Of a DNA stretch of 9,638 nt, positions 1 through 6,086 are shown piece after piece. The first letter of the stretch is position 1. Each line of letters begins with the position of its first letter. Location: positions 1 to 9,638 of the forward strand of contig CAAGIE010000071.1 in NCBI GenBank assembly GCA_900769835.1, written 5' to 3'. The position numbers were made by a program, and so were the translations under genes. The stretch is from an uncultured Oscillospiraceae bacterium. Lineage in GTDB: Bacteria; Bacillota; Clostridia; Oscillospirales; Oscillospiraceae. The notes under the pieces were generated by a model, which was not told the DNA's origin, searched no databases, and saw only the letters and a program-made list of their open reading frames with translations.

Positions 1-1441
1 CAGCCGTCAGGGTCTGACCCTCCTGCACCATCTTGCCGATATTCAGTTCGAACTCAGCGAACATAGTCTGGCGGTAGATCGTACCCTTAAACTGCTCCAG
101 GAAATGGTTGATAAGGTATGCTCTTTCCTTCTTATCGGTGGTCTTATTGAGCAGATACTCCATCAGGAGCGCCTCGTTGCAGGTGGATGCCACTTCCGCG
201 ACAAAGATCACATAATCCGCATCGATGGGGTTCTGGTTTTTATTGGAAAGATAAGAATGAAGCGCATGACCCATTTCGTGTGCAAGGGTGAACTGACTGT
301 CCAGCGTGCCGCTATAATTCAGCAGAACATAGGGATGCACTGCCGCGCCGGCAGAATAGGCGCCACTGCGCTTGCCCTCGTTCTCATAGACGTCGATCCA
401 GCGATTATCGAAGCCCTCTTTGAGGATCTTGCGGTAGTCCTCTCCCAAAGGTGCCAGAGAGTCATAGACCGTTTGCTTTGCTTCAGCAAAGGAGATCTTT
501 CTGTCCACATCCTGCACCAGAGGTGTGTAGATATCATAGAAATGAAGTTTGTCTACACCAAGGATCTTCTTGCGAAGACGGACATAGCGGTGCATCTTAT
601 CAAAGTTATCGTGGACTGCCTGGATCAAATTCAGGTACACATCCGTAGGCACATTGGTGCGAGCCAGGGATGCTTCAAAGGCATTATTATACTTGCGGGC
701 TTCTGCAAAGAACTTCAACTGCTTATTCTGGGCATTCAAAAGGCCTGCGGCAGTATTTTTAAATTTTGCAAAACTGTGGTACATGCTCTCGTATGCGTTC
801 TTCCGCAGCACGCGGTCGTTGCTTTCTTCGCAAGCAACGAAAGTGCCCTGGCTGACGGGATGCGCCACACCGTCTGCGTCCATAGCATCGGGGAATGTCA
901 GGTCTGCATCGGCAAACATACCGTATACATTATCCGGAGTCTGTGCCATTTCGCCGGCAGAAGCCAGAAGTTTTTCTTCACCGATGGAAAGAATATGCGC
1001 TTTCAGTCGGCGGGCATCGGTCAGGTATCGACGGTAGCGCTCCAGCTGGGGGCAGGAAGCGTAAAACTCGTTCAGGGTTTCTTCGGAAATTGCAACGATT
1101 TCCGGAGTTTCAAAGCTGATGGCGGCGCTCAAAGCCACGATCACACTCATAAACTTACCCACCATACCCTGATACACGGGATCACGAGTATCTACATCGG
1201 ACTTGCGCATACAGTAGTTCGCCAGGAGTTCAGCCTTGGCATTGACCCGCTCCATATTCTCCAGGTAGCCCAGAAGTTGCTTGGGGTCCTTGTTCAAGGT
1301 GCCTTCAAACGCCGCTAAGGTTTCCTGATCTGCCTGCAAAGTAGCAAGTTCTGCCTCCCAGGCGGCATCGGTTGCATAAAGGTCCTCAATTGCCCAGGTA
1401 TCCTCTGCCGGGATCTCACTGCGCTTTCTGATTTTATCCAT
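1..1441 (-). CDS. pepF: Oligoendopeptidase F (M3B zinc metallopeptidase), 3' end outside window
   Basis: This is a cytoplasmic zinc metallopeptidase that cleaves short peptides of roughly 7 to 17 residues during peptide turnover. The reverse strand reads open from ATG at 1441 to the window edge, giving 480 codons of a family usually about 600 residues long, so the C-terminal fifth is missing. The zinc site is plain: HEMGH at residues 388-392 (bases 266-280), with E416 in FVAEVAST as the likely third ligand. The preceding segment (GKRSGAYSAGAA, then HPYVLLNYSG) is typical of PepF. The N-terminal helical region begins MDKIRKRSEIP. The start is supported by AGGAGG seven bases upstream (1449-1454) and by a promoter further up. 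The gene is divergent from the transporter on its right. The family call is secure. PepF is separated from the related PepB by name only, so the symbol is slightly less certain. Confidence 0.95.
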   Translation of the reverse strand, partial: MDKIRKRSEIPAEDTWAIEDLYATDAAWEAELATLQADQETLAAFEGTLNKDPKQLLGYLENMERVNAKAELLANYCMRKSDVDTRDPVYQGMVGKFMSVIVALSAAISFETPEIVAISEETLNEFYASCPQLERYRRYLTDARRLKAHILSIGEEKLLASAGEMAQTPDNVYGMFADADLTFPDAMDADGVAHPVSQGTFVACEESNDRVLRKNAYESMYHSFAKFKNTAAGLLNAQNKQLKFFAEARKYNNAFEASLARTNVPTDVYLNLIQAVHDNFDKMHRYVRLRKKILGVDKLHFYDIYTPLVQDVDRKISFAEAKQTVYDSLAPLGEDYRKILKEGFDNRWIDVYENEGKRSGAYSAGAAVHPYVLLNYSGTLDSQFTLAHEMGHALHSYLSNKNQNPIDADYVIFVAEVASTCNEALLMEYLLNKTTDKKERAYLINHFLEQFKGTIYRQTMFAEFELNIGKMVQEGQTLTA

Positions 1442-1470
1442 AATAAAACCTCCTGATGGTCGTTTTTTAT

Positions 1471-1498
1471 ATTATATCATAAGTTTCGAGAAAAACAA
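1471..1498 (-). promoter_or_regulatory. Sigma-A-type promoter for pepF
   Basis: Read on the minus strand, TTGTTT (1493-1498) is followed after 16 bases by a perfect TATAAT (1471-1476). It lies about 30 bases upstream of the pepF start codon and just ahead of the AGGAGG site at 1449-1454. The -10 matches consensus exactly, while the -35 matches only the TTG. Confidence 0.55.
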
Positions 1499-1506
1499 AG
1501 TATACC

Positions 1507-1535
1507 TTGTAATTATCTGCGAAATATGTTAAAGT
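1507..1535 (+). promoter_or_regulatory. Weak candidate promoter for the EamA transporter
   Basis: TTGTAA (1507-1512) and TAAAGT (1530-1535) are 17 bases apart, and a TG dinucleotide sits just before the -10 (extended -10). Each hexamer matches four of six consensus bases. Transcription would start only about ten bases before the ATG at 1553, giving a very short leader. That fits the absence of a clear Shine-Dalgarno sequence but makes the call tentative. Confidence 0.3.
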
Positions 1536-1552
1536 AGCAAGCGGTGATTATT

Positions 1553-2455
1553 ATGAACAAAAAACTGAAAGGCTCCCTTGTCCTGCTACTTGCTACCACC
1601 ATTTGGGGTACCGCTTTTGTTGCGCAGGACATCGGCATGGATGCCATCGGTCCCTTTACATTCCAGGCAACGCGGTGTTTTCTTGCTATTCTGATTCTTC
1701 TGCCCATCAGCCTGATCTCTGACAAAAAGAAAAACGACGGAAAAACATTCGCTGCCCGCTGGGCAAACAAGACCCTTTGGAAAGCCGGACTGCTTTGCGG
1801 CATCCCCCTGTTCATCGCGTGCAATCTGCAGCAACTTGGCATTGCGGCGGACACCGGTGCCGGCAAATCTGCATTCCTTACCGCTATGTATATCATCTTC
1901 GTGCCGATCATTGGCCTGATCCGCGGCAAAAAAATGACCTGGACGATTCCGGTCAGCGTATTGACTGCGGTTGCAGGCTTGTATTTTCTCAGTTGTGTCG
2001 GCGTCAGCGCCATCAGCGCGGGTGACCTGATGCTATTGGGTTGCGCCGTTGCATACGCCGTGCAGATCACATTTGTAGATATCTTCGTAAACGATGTAGA
2101 TGCCGTGCGCCTGAGCATGGCGCAGGCACTGGTTTGCACAGTACTGTCCGCTATTGCAATGTTCCTTTTGGAAAGGCCCACCTTGACCGGCATCTGGAAC
2201 GCGATCCTGCCCCTTGCTTATGCAGGTTGTCTGTCCATGGGTTTTTCCTACACCTTGCAGATCGTTGGTCAAAAGGATCTGGAGCCGTCTGCCGCCTCCC
2301 TCATTATGAGTCTTGAGTCTGTATTTGCGGTATTGGCAGGTTGCGTGATCCTCAAAGAACGGCTCAGTCCCTGGGAGATCCTGGGTTGTGTGCTGGTTTT
2401 TCTGGCTGTTATTGTTTCCCAGCTACCCACCCGTCAAAAGTCCAAATTGCAATAA
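1553..2455 (+). CDS. DMT-superfamily (EamA) transporter
   Basis: This is a ten-helix membrane transporter of the drug/metabolite transporter superfamily, built from two EamA repeats. The substrate cannot be predicted; relatives export amino acids, metabolites or drugs. From the ATG at 1553 the protein has 300 residues, the usual family size. The first helix carries the characteristic TTIWGTAFVAQ sequence near residues 12-22, and the last ends in ILGCVLVFLAVIVSQLP. A conserved SLESVFAVLAG stretch lies in the second repeat, followed by the usual short GWxxxE-like linker (ERLSPWEILG). A GTG at 1544 in frame could add three residues. I prefer the ATG because it gives the positively charged MNKKLKG start, although neither start has a good ribosome-binding site. 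The gene stands alone, divergent from pepF and convergent with trmD, and ends six bases before a strong terminator stem. Confidence 0.9.
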   Translation: MNKKLKGSLVLLLATTIWGTAFVAQDIGMDAIGPFTFQATRCFLAILILLPISLISDKKKNDGKTFAARWANKTLWKAGLLCGIPLFIACNLQQLGIAADTGAGKSAFLTAMYIIFVPIIGLIRGKKMTWTIPVSVLTAVAGLYFLSCVGVSAISAGDLMLLGCAVAYAVQITFVDIFVNDVDAVRLSMAQALVCTVLSAIAMFLLERPTLTGIWNAILPLAYAGCLSMGFSYTLQIVGQKDLEPSAASLIMSLESVFAVLAGCVILKERLSPWEILGCVLVFLAVIVSQLPTRQKSKLQ

Positions 2456-2457
2456 CA

Positions 2458-2490
2458 AAACCCGGAGTGATCAATCACTCCGGGTTTCTT
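2458..2490. terminator. Bidirectional intrinsic terminator shared by the EamA gene and trmD
   Basis: A perfect 10-bp stem is formed by CCCGGAGTGA (2461-2470) and TCACTCCGGG (2475-2484) with a four-base loop. The stem is extended by A-T pairs 2458-2460 with 2485-2487. On the plus strand it is followed by TTTCTTCTTC, and on the minus strand by TTTTGTTATT, so it can stop transcription from both sides. The trmD stop codon (2473-2471) lies in the loop, and the last trmD codons form one arm of the stem. Confidence 0.9.
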
Positions 2491-3217
2491 CTTCAATTTC
2501 CTTTAAAAGTTTTTTATCCTTTTTCGAGGAAAGATCTAACTTCTCGTACATATCCGGACGGCGCTCTCGGGTGCGGATAATAGACTGCTTGCGCCGCCAT
2601 TGTGCCACCTTCTCGTGATTGCCGGACAGTAGTATCTGCGGCACTTCCCTGCCGTGCCACACCGCAGGACGGCTATACTGGGGATACTCCAGCATACCGC
2701 TATAATGGCTCTCATCCTCAAAACATTCCGGATCTGCCAGCACTCCGGGCACCATACGGCACACCGCATCGGTAACTGCCATTGCGGCGATCTCGCCGCC
2801 GGTCAGCACAAAATCGCCCAGAGATATCTCCTCATCCACGCACTCGTCAATAAAGCGCTGGTCGATACCCTCATAATGACCGCAGACCAGAATCAGGTTT
2901 TCCATCTTGCTCAAGCGAATGGCATCCGCCTGGGTAAAGGTCTTACCGCAGGGAGACATATACACGGTATGTACCGGGCCTGCCGCTCTGTCGCAAATGG
3001 ATTCCCAACAACGATAAAGCGGGTCTGCCTGCATCACTGCACCACGGCCGCCACCATAGGGATAATCATCCACCTGGCACTGCTTATTGGCGGTGTAATC
3101 TCTGATCTGGTGGGCATCGATCTGAATGATCCCCCGTTCTTGTGCCCGTCCGATAATACTGTCCGCCAGTACATCGATCAGACTCTCCGGGAACAGAGTC
3201 ATAATATCAATTCTCAT
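2471..3217 (-). CDS. trmD: tRNA (guanine37-N1)-methyltransferase TrmD
   Basis: TrmD transfers a methyl group from S-adenosylmethionine to G37 beside the anticodon of tRNAs reading CNN and some other codons, which prevents +1 frameshifting. It is a homodimeric SPOUT enzyme with a trefoil knot. The 248-residue protein is full length. Visible motifs are YGGGRGAVM (54-62), MSPCGKTFTQ (87-96), CGHYEGIDQR (112-121) and the knot segment EISLGDFVLTGGE (130-142). The catalytic region reads FEDESHYSG (166-174), where many homologues have DSF; either D168 or E169 would align with the catalytic aspartate. LEYPQYSRP follows at 176-184. It is the last gene of the ylxM operon and overlaps rimM by 11 bases, so its translation is probably coupled to rimM. 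Its 3' end forms part of the terminator. In many Firmicutes rplS follows trmD, but it does not here. Confidence 0.98.
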   Translation of the reverse strand: MRIDIMTLFPESLIDVLADSIIGRAQERGIIQIDAHQIRDYTANKQCQVDDYPYGGGRGAVMQADPLYRCWESICDRAAGPVHTVYMSPCGKTFTQADAIRLSKMENLILVCGHYEGIDQRFIDECVDEEISLGDFVLTGGEIAAMAVTDAVCRMVPGVLADPECFEDESHYSGMLEYPQYSRPAVWHGREVPQILLSGNHEKVAQWRRKQSIIRTRERRPDMYEKLDLSSKKDKKLLKEIEEETRSD

Positions 3218-3698
3218 CGGTTGCCATCCCTTCGATCAGCCGCACTTCCATGCGGTTCGCCTCCACATCGGTGGAAAGCACAAAAGCCTTAACTGCCGGG
3301 ATCATATACTCCCGCCGGCCCTTTACCACATAGACCTTATTACCGGGATAATCCAGCACATCTGCGATTTTACCGATGCAAACATCGTCGGCATACACGT
3401 CCATATCGATCAGCTCAGCCGCAAAAATGATCTCGTCGGAAATATCCTCGCGGTATACCTCCACAGACTTTCCGCGGAGCAACTGCGCATCTTCAACCGT
3501 GTCAACGCCCTGCAGTTTCATCAAGTTGCAAGTCTTCTGCACACGGCAAGTATCTACCTTATATTCTTTCCCGTTGATCTTCACCCGGGAAAACTCACAC
3601 AGAAATTCGGGGCTGTCTACCCAGGGCAGAACCTTTACTTCGCCGCGAATGCCGTGAACATTTACAATTTCGCCTGCTTCCAAAAACTGGAGTTTCAT
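3207..3698 (-). CDS. rimM: Ribosome maturation factor RimM
   Basis: RimM binds ribosomal protein S19 in the head of the 30S subunit and assists late 16S rRNA folding and processing. The 163-residue protein has the expected two parts. The N-terminal RimM domain contains EAGEIVNVHGIRGEVKVLPW (residues 7-26), with the family signature G-x-HGxRGEVKV. The C-terminal PRC-barrel runs from about residue 90 and includes YMIPAVKAFV, which carries the conserved IPAV sequence. The start is fixed by the strong GGAGGA site at about 3704-3710. It is fifth in the ylxM-to-trmD operon, separated from khpA by 56 bases that hold a strong hairpin, and it overlaps the trmD start by 11 bases. The identification is firm from both sequence and context. 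Confidence 0.97.
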   Translation of the reverse strand: MKLQFLEAGEIVNVHGIRGEVKVLPWVDSPEFLCEFSRVKINGKEYKVDTCRVQKTCNLMKLQGVDTVEDAQLLRGKSVEVYREDISDEIIFAAELIDMDVYADDVCIGKIADVLDYPGNKVYVVKGRREYMIPAVKAFVLSTDVEANRMEVRLIEGMATDEN

Positions 3699-3716
3699 AC
3701 TATCTCCTCCTGATAA

Positions 3717-3753
3717 CGAGAAATGCGTGGCGCCGGAGCGTCACGCATACTCG
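3717..3753 (-). other. Intercistronic hairpin between khpA and rimM
   Basis: ATGCGTG (3723-3729) and CACGCAT (3742-3748) form a perfect stem. It continues inward with three GC pairs (3731-3733 with 3738-3740) around a four-base loop, past one non-Watson-Crick position (3730/3741, an A-C mismatch in the mRNA). Outside it, CGAG (3717-3720) pairs with CTCG (3750-3753) across a small internal loop. On the transcribed strand the sequence after the main stem is TTTCTCGTTATC, which is a poor U-tract. The hairpin is therefore more likely a partial terminator, a processing site or a stability element than a true terminator. It begins directly after the khpA stop codon and ends just upstream of the rimM ribosome-binding site. 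Confidence 0.7.
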
Positions 3754-3754
3754 T

Positions 3755-3985
3755 TCAATCCACGATATCAACCGTGATTTTTTCGCCGGTGCGCTGTGCA
3801 ACGGTCTTTACAATTGTGCGAATCTCTTTTGCGATTCGTCCCTGGCGGCCGATAACCTTACCCATGTCGCCGGGGGCAACACGCAGCTCCAGAACCTTAC
3901 CTTCTTCGGAAGGTACTTCGGTTACAGATACTGCGTCAGGATCGTCCACCAAGTTCTTTGCCATATACAGCAAAAGTTCTTTCAT
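3755..3985 (-). CDS. khpA: KH-domain RNA-binding protein KhpA (YlqC family)
   Basis: KhpA is a single-KH-domain RNA-binding protein. In other Gram-positive bacteria it pairs with KhpB (Jag/EloR) and affects cell elongation, and it also serves as an RNA chaperone for small RNAs. At 76 residues it is the normal family length. The RNA-binding GxxG loop is seen as VIGRQGRIAKEIR, with G46-R47-Q48-G49. The protein begins MKELLLYMAKNLVDDPDAV, matching the family's KELVEYIAKxLVDxPDxV pattern. AAGGAG at 3993-3998 supports the start. It lies between rpsP and rimM, its classical place in Firmicutes, 20 bases downstream of rpsP. No KhpB gene is in the window. Confidence 0.96.
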   Translation of the reverse strand: MKELLLYMAKNLVDDPDAVSVTEVPSEEGKVLELRVAPGDMGKVIGRQGRIAKEIRTIVKTVAQRTGEKITVDIVD

Positions 3986-4005
3986 GGTGCAACTCCTTTA
4001 GGGTA

Positions 4006-4245
4006 TTACAGTACGCCAGCCTTCTTCAGCAGACCACGAACAGTATCAGTGGGCTGTGCGCCGTTCTTGATCCAGTTCTGTGCCTTCTCTGCATCAACAG
4101 TGATAGCAGCCTGCTCGCTCATGGGATTGTAGGTACCGATCTCCTCGATGCAACGGCCATCACGGGGGCTGCGGGAGTCAGCAACAACGATACGGTAGTA
4201 AGGAGCCTTCTTTGCACCCATTCTTCTCAGTCTGATCTTAACCAT
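4006..4245 (-). CDS. rpsP: 30S ribosomal protein S16
   Basis: S16 is a 16S rRNA-binding protein of the 30S body, needed for correct subunit assembly. The protein has 79 residues, as is usual, and opens with MVKIRLRRMGAKKAPYYRIV. This contains the family signature of RLxRxGxKKxPxYRIVVADSRxxRDGRxIExIGxYNP. The rest follows closely through WIKNGAQPTDTVRGLLKKAG at the C terminus. GGAGGTG at 4253-4259 fixes the start. It is the third gene of the operon, 67 bases downstream of ffh. That gap carries only a weak AT-rich hairpin and no convincing promoter, so it is probably transcribed from the ylxM promoter. Confidence 0.98.
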   Translation of the reverse strand: MVKIRLRRMGAKKAPYYRIVVADSRSPRDGRCIEEIGTYNPMSEQAAITVDAEKAQNWIKNGAQPTDTVRGLLKKAGVL

Positions 4246-4312
4246 TTGGTTTCACCTCCAAAAAATATATACGTTTCTATATCGCAAAGCATTTTGCTTT
4301 TAACGAACTGCT

Positions 4313-5653
4313 TTAGAAGCCGGGGAAGCCGCCCATACGGCTCATCCGCTTCATCTTTTTGCCGGCGCCGGGGCCGGAGAATTGCTTGATCATAGACTTC
4401 ATCTGATCAAAGGACTTGAGCAGGCGGTTTACATCCTCCACCTTCACGCCGGCACCCGCGGCAATACGCTTCTTGCGGCTGGCGCCAATCACATTGGGGT
4501 TGTCCCGCTCATAGGGGGTCATGGAAAGGATGATCGCCTCTGTACGGCCCATAGCCTTTTCGTCCACCTGCAAGTTCTTCAGCTTTCCGCCACCGGGCAT
4601 ACTTGCCAGCAGATCCTGCATAGAACCCATGCTCTTGAGCTGGACCATCTGATCATAGAAATCCTGCAGAGTAAAGCGGTTTGCCTTCAGACGCTCTTCC
4701 AGCTGCGCCGCTTTCTTCTCATCGAAAGCTTTTTCAGCCTTTTCGATCAGGCTCAACACATCGCCCATACCCAAAATACGGGAAGCCATACGATCAGGAT
4801 GGAAAGGCTCAATATCCTCCAGTTTTTCGCCGATACCGGCGAACTTAATGGGCTTGCCGGTAATGGCGCGGACGGAAAGCGCCGCACCGCCTCTGGCATC
4901 GCCATCGAGCTTACTGAGCATTACGGAATCAATATCCAGCCACTCGTGGAAATTCTGGGCGGCATTCACCGCATCCTGACCGGTCATAGCATCCACGACC
5001 AGCATGATTTCATCAGGCTTAACTGCCGTTTTGATGTTCTTCAGTTCTTCCATGAGAACTTCATCAATGTGCAGTCGACCTGCGGTATCCAGAAATACCA
5101 TATCGTGACCGTGCTGACGGGCATACACCAGCGCATCCTTTGCGATCTTCACCGGATCCGCAGTACCCTCTTCAAACACGGGGATTCCCAATTTTTCACC
5201 GCAGACCTTCAACTGCTGAATCGCAGCGGGGCGGTAAATATCACAAGCCACCAGCAAGGGGTGCTTGCCCTGGCGCTTCATAAGACCGGCTAATTTACTG
5301 CCGTTGGTGGTCTTACCTGCGCCCTGCAAACCAACCAGCATCACAACAGTGGGACCGTTGGGATTGGTGGTGATATGCTTGACCTCACTGCCCATCAACT
5401 TTGTCAGTTCTTCGTCCACGATCTTAACGATCATCTGGGCAGGACTCAAAGACTCCAGAACATCTGCGCCCACGCAACGCTCGGTGACAGATTTCGTAAA
5501 GTCCTTACAAACTTTATAGCTTACATCCGCTTCCAGAAGAGCCATACGGATCTCACGCATCGCTTCCTTAACATCGGATTCCTTCAGGCGGCCTTTGCCC
5601 CTAAGCTTTTTGAAGGCAGCAGAAATTTTTTCAGTCAATCCTTCAAATGCCAT
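4313..5653 (-). CDS. ffh: Signal recognition particle protein Ffh
   Basis: Ffh is the GTPase of the signal recognition particle. With the 4.5S/6S RNA it binds signal sequences of nascent membrane and secreted proteins and delivers ribosomes to FtsY. The 446 residues show the N domain (about 1-88), the G domain (about 100-295) and the methionine-rich M domain (about 325-446). The P loop is GLQGAGKTT (108-116), G3 is DTAGR (189-193) and G4 is SKLD (247-250), where many homologues have TKLD. In the M domain, SMTPYERDNP (377-386) and SRKKRIA (392-398) mark the RNA-binding helix-turn-helix. The tail is GKKMKRMSRMGGFPGF. The residue after the P-loop TT is asparagine (TTNGSK) instead of the common threonine, a mild variation. 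The start lies two bases after the ylxM stop, with GAGGAG inside the end of ylxM. Neither ftsY nor the SRP RNA gene is in the window. Confidence 0.99.
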   Translation of the reverse strand: MAFEGLTEKISAAFKKLRGKGRLKESDVKEAMREIRMALLEADVSYKVCKDFTKSVTERCVGADVLESLSPAQMIVKIVDEELTKLMGSEVKHITTNPNGPTVVMLVGLQGAGKTTNGSKLAGLMKRQGKHPLLVACDIYRPAAIQQLKVCGEKLGIPVFEEGTADPVKIAKDALVYARQHGHDMVFLDTAGRLHIDEVLMEELKNIKTAVKPDEIMLVVDAMTGQDAVNAAQNFHEWLDIDSVMLSKLDGDARGGAALSVRAITGKPIKFAGIGEKLEDIEPFHPDRMASRILGMGDVLSLIEKAEKAFDEKKAAQLEERLKANRFTLQDFYDQMVQLKSMGSMQDLLASMPGGGKLKNLQVDEKAMGRTEAIILSMTPYERDNPNVIGASRKKRIAAGAGVKVEDVNRLLKSFDQMKSMIKQFSGPGAGKKMKRMSRMGGFPGF

Positions 5654-5655
5654 AT

Positions 5656-6000
5656 TTACTCCTCAAGACCTGCCACTGCGCTTAAAATCTGCTTTGCAAA
5701 TTCCGCCACAGCAGGGTCATCGTTGTGGGACAGTGTCTGCGCAATTTCAGCGATTTTCTTTGCCGCTTCCCTGCATTGCAGATCACGGCGCACACAACCG
5801 GTCTTTTCTTCCATTCGCTGCAGGAGCGCTTCTGTCCTGGTTAAATTATCATACACACCCTGACGGCTGATGCCCAATTCCTGGCCGATCTCACCCAGGG
5901 AAAGGTCCTGGTTATAACGCAAATCGAAACATTCCTGCTGACGCTTGGTGAGCAATTCACCATAGTAATCATACAACAAGATCATCTGCGTTGCATCCAT
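5656..6000 (-). CDS. ylxM: YlxM family helix-turn-helix protein (SRP operon, UPF0122)
   Basis: YlxM is a small sigma-70-region-4-like helix-turn-helix protein nearly always encoded just before ffh in Firmicutes. In Streptococcus mutans it has been linked to SRP function, and its DNA-binding role is unsettled. The 114-residue protein matches the family in length. The helix-turn-helix spans about residues 32-55, including LSLGEIGQELGISRQGVYDNL, and is preceded by the typical LLTKRQQECFDLRYNQD. The C-terminal half is charged and helical. AGGAGGTG at 6005-6012 fixes the start. It is the first gene of the operon and follows a consensus promoter. Two bases separate its stop from the ffh start, so the two are probably coupled in translation. 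Confidence 0.95.
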   Translation of the reverse strand: MDATQMILLYDYYGELLTKRQQECFDLRYNQDLSLGEIGQELGISRQGVYDNLTRTEALLQRMEEKTGCVRRDLQCREAAKKIAEIAQTLSHNDDPAVAEFAKQILSAVAGLEE

Positions 6001-6011
6001 ACCGCACCTCC

Positions 6012-6033
6012 TGTCAAGGATTATCTCTTGACA
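6012..6033 (-). promoter_or_regulatory. 5' leader stem-loop or operator of the ylxM operon
   Basis: TGTCAAG (6012-6018) and CTTGACA (6027-6033) are a perfect 7-bp inverted repeat with an eight-base loop. The expected transcription start is near 6035, so the transcript would begin with this stem-loop, and the stem ends on the first base of the ribosome-binding site. It could act as a 5' mRNA protector, as a translation control or, as DNA, as a repressor site around the start point. The arm sequence repeats the -35 heptamer at 6065-6071. Confidence 0.55.
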
Positions 6034-6041
6034 CCTGACGC

Positions 6042-6070
6042 ATTATAGCATAGATGCTACCCCTTGTCAA
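6042..6070 (-). promoter_or_regulatory. Consensus sigma-A promoter of the ylxM-ffh-rpsP-khpA-rimM-trmD operon
   Basis: On the minus strand TTGACA (6065-6070) and TATAAT (6042-6047) are both exact consensus with the ideal 17-base spacer, and TG sits one base before the -10. The start point should be near 6035, giving a leader of about 35 bases before ylxM. The -35 begins only 17 bases after the stop codon of the upstream acetyltransferase gene. No terminator intervenes, so some readthrough into the operon is possible. Confidence 0.9.
6046..6059. promoter_or_regulatory. Palindromic operator candidate in the ylxM promoter spacer
   Basis: TAGCAT (6046-6051) and ATGCTA (6054-6059) form a perfect 6-bp dyad with a two-base centre. 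It overlaps the -10 box edge and fills most of the spacer. This position is typical for a repressor site, but I cannot name the regulator. Confidence 0.5.
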
Positions 6071-6086
6071 GTATTTTTACATTACA

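Noticed and set aside
104..1318. 404-codon open frame on the plus strand opposite pepF
   Set aside because: It lies wholly antisense to a PepF gene with a clear zinc motif. Its translation is cysteine- and histidine-rich with no recognisable domain, as expected for a codon-bias shadow.
1544..1552. GTG start for the transporter
   Set aside because: The ATG at 1553 gives a typical charged N terminus and the usual length. The extra MII residues have no better ribosome-binding site.
4286..4300. Hairpin AAAGCA/TGCTTT between ffh and rpsP
   Set aside because: It has a six-pair AT-rich stem with a three-base loop and no U-tract after it on the transcribed strand. It is too weak to call a terminator or attenuator.
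4246..4312. Possible internal promoter before rpsP
   Set aside because: AT-rich TATATT-like sequence is present, but no -35 lies at acceptable spacing.
4382..5293. 303-codon open frame on the plus strand opposite ffh
   Set aside because: It is antisense to highly conserved Ffh, has no ribosome-binding site or family resemblance, and has the same shadow composition.
6028..6057. Plus-strand TTGACA near 6028 as an antisense promoter toward the acetyltransferase gene
   Set aside because: At 17 bases downstream the -10 position reads TAGATG, a poor match. The hexamer is explained by the inverted repeat in the ylxM leader.
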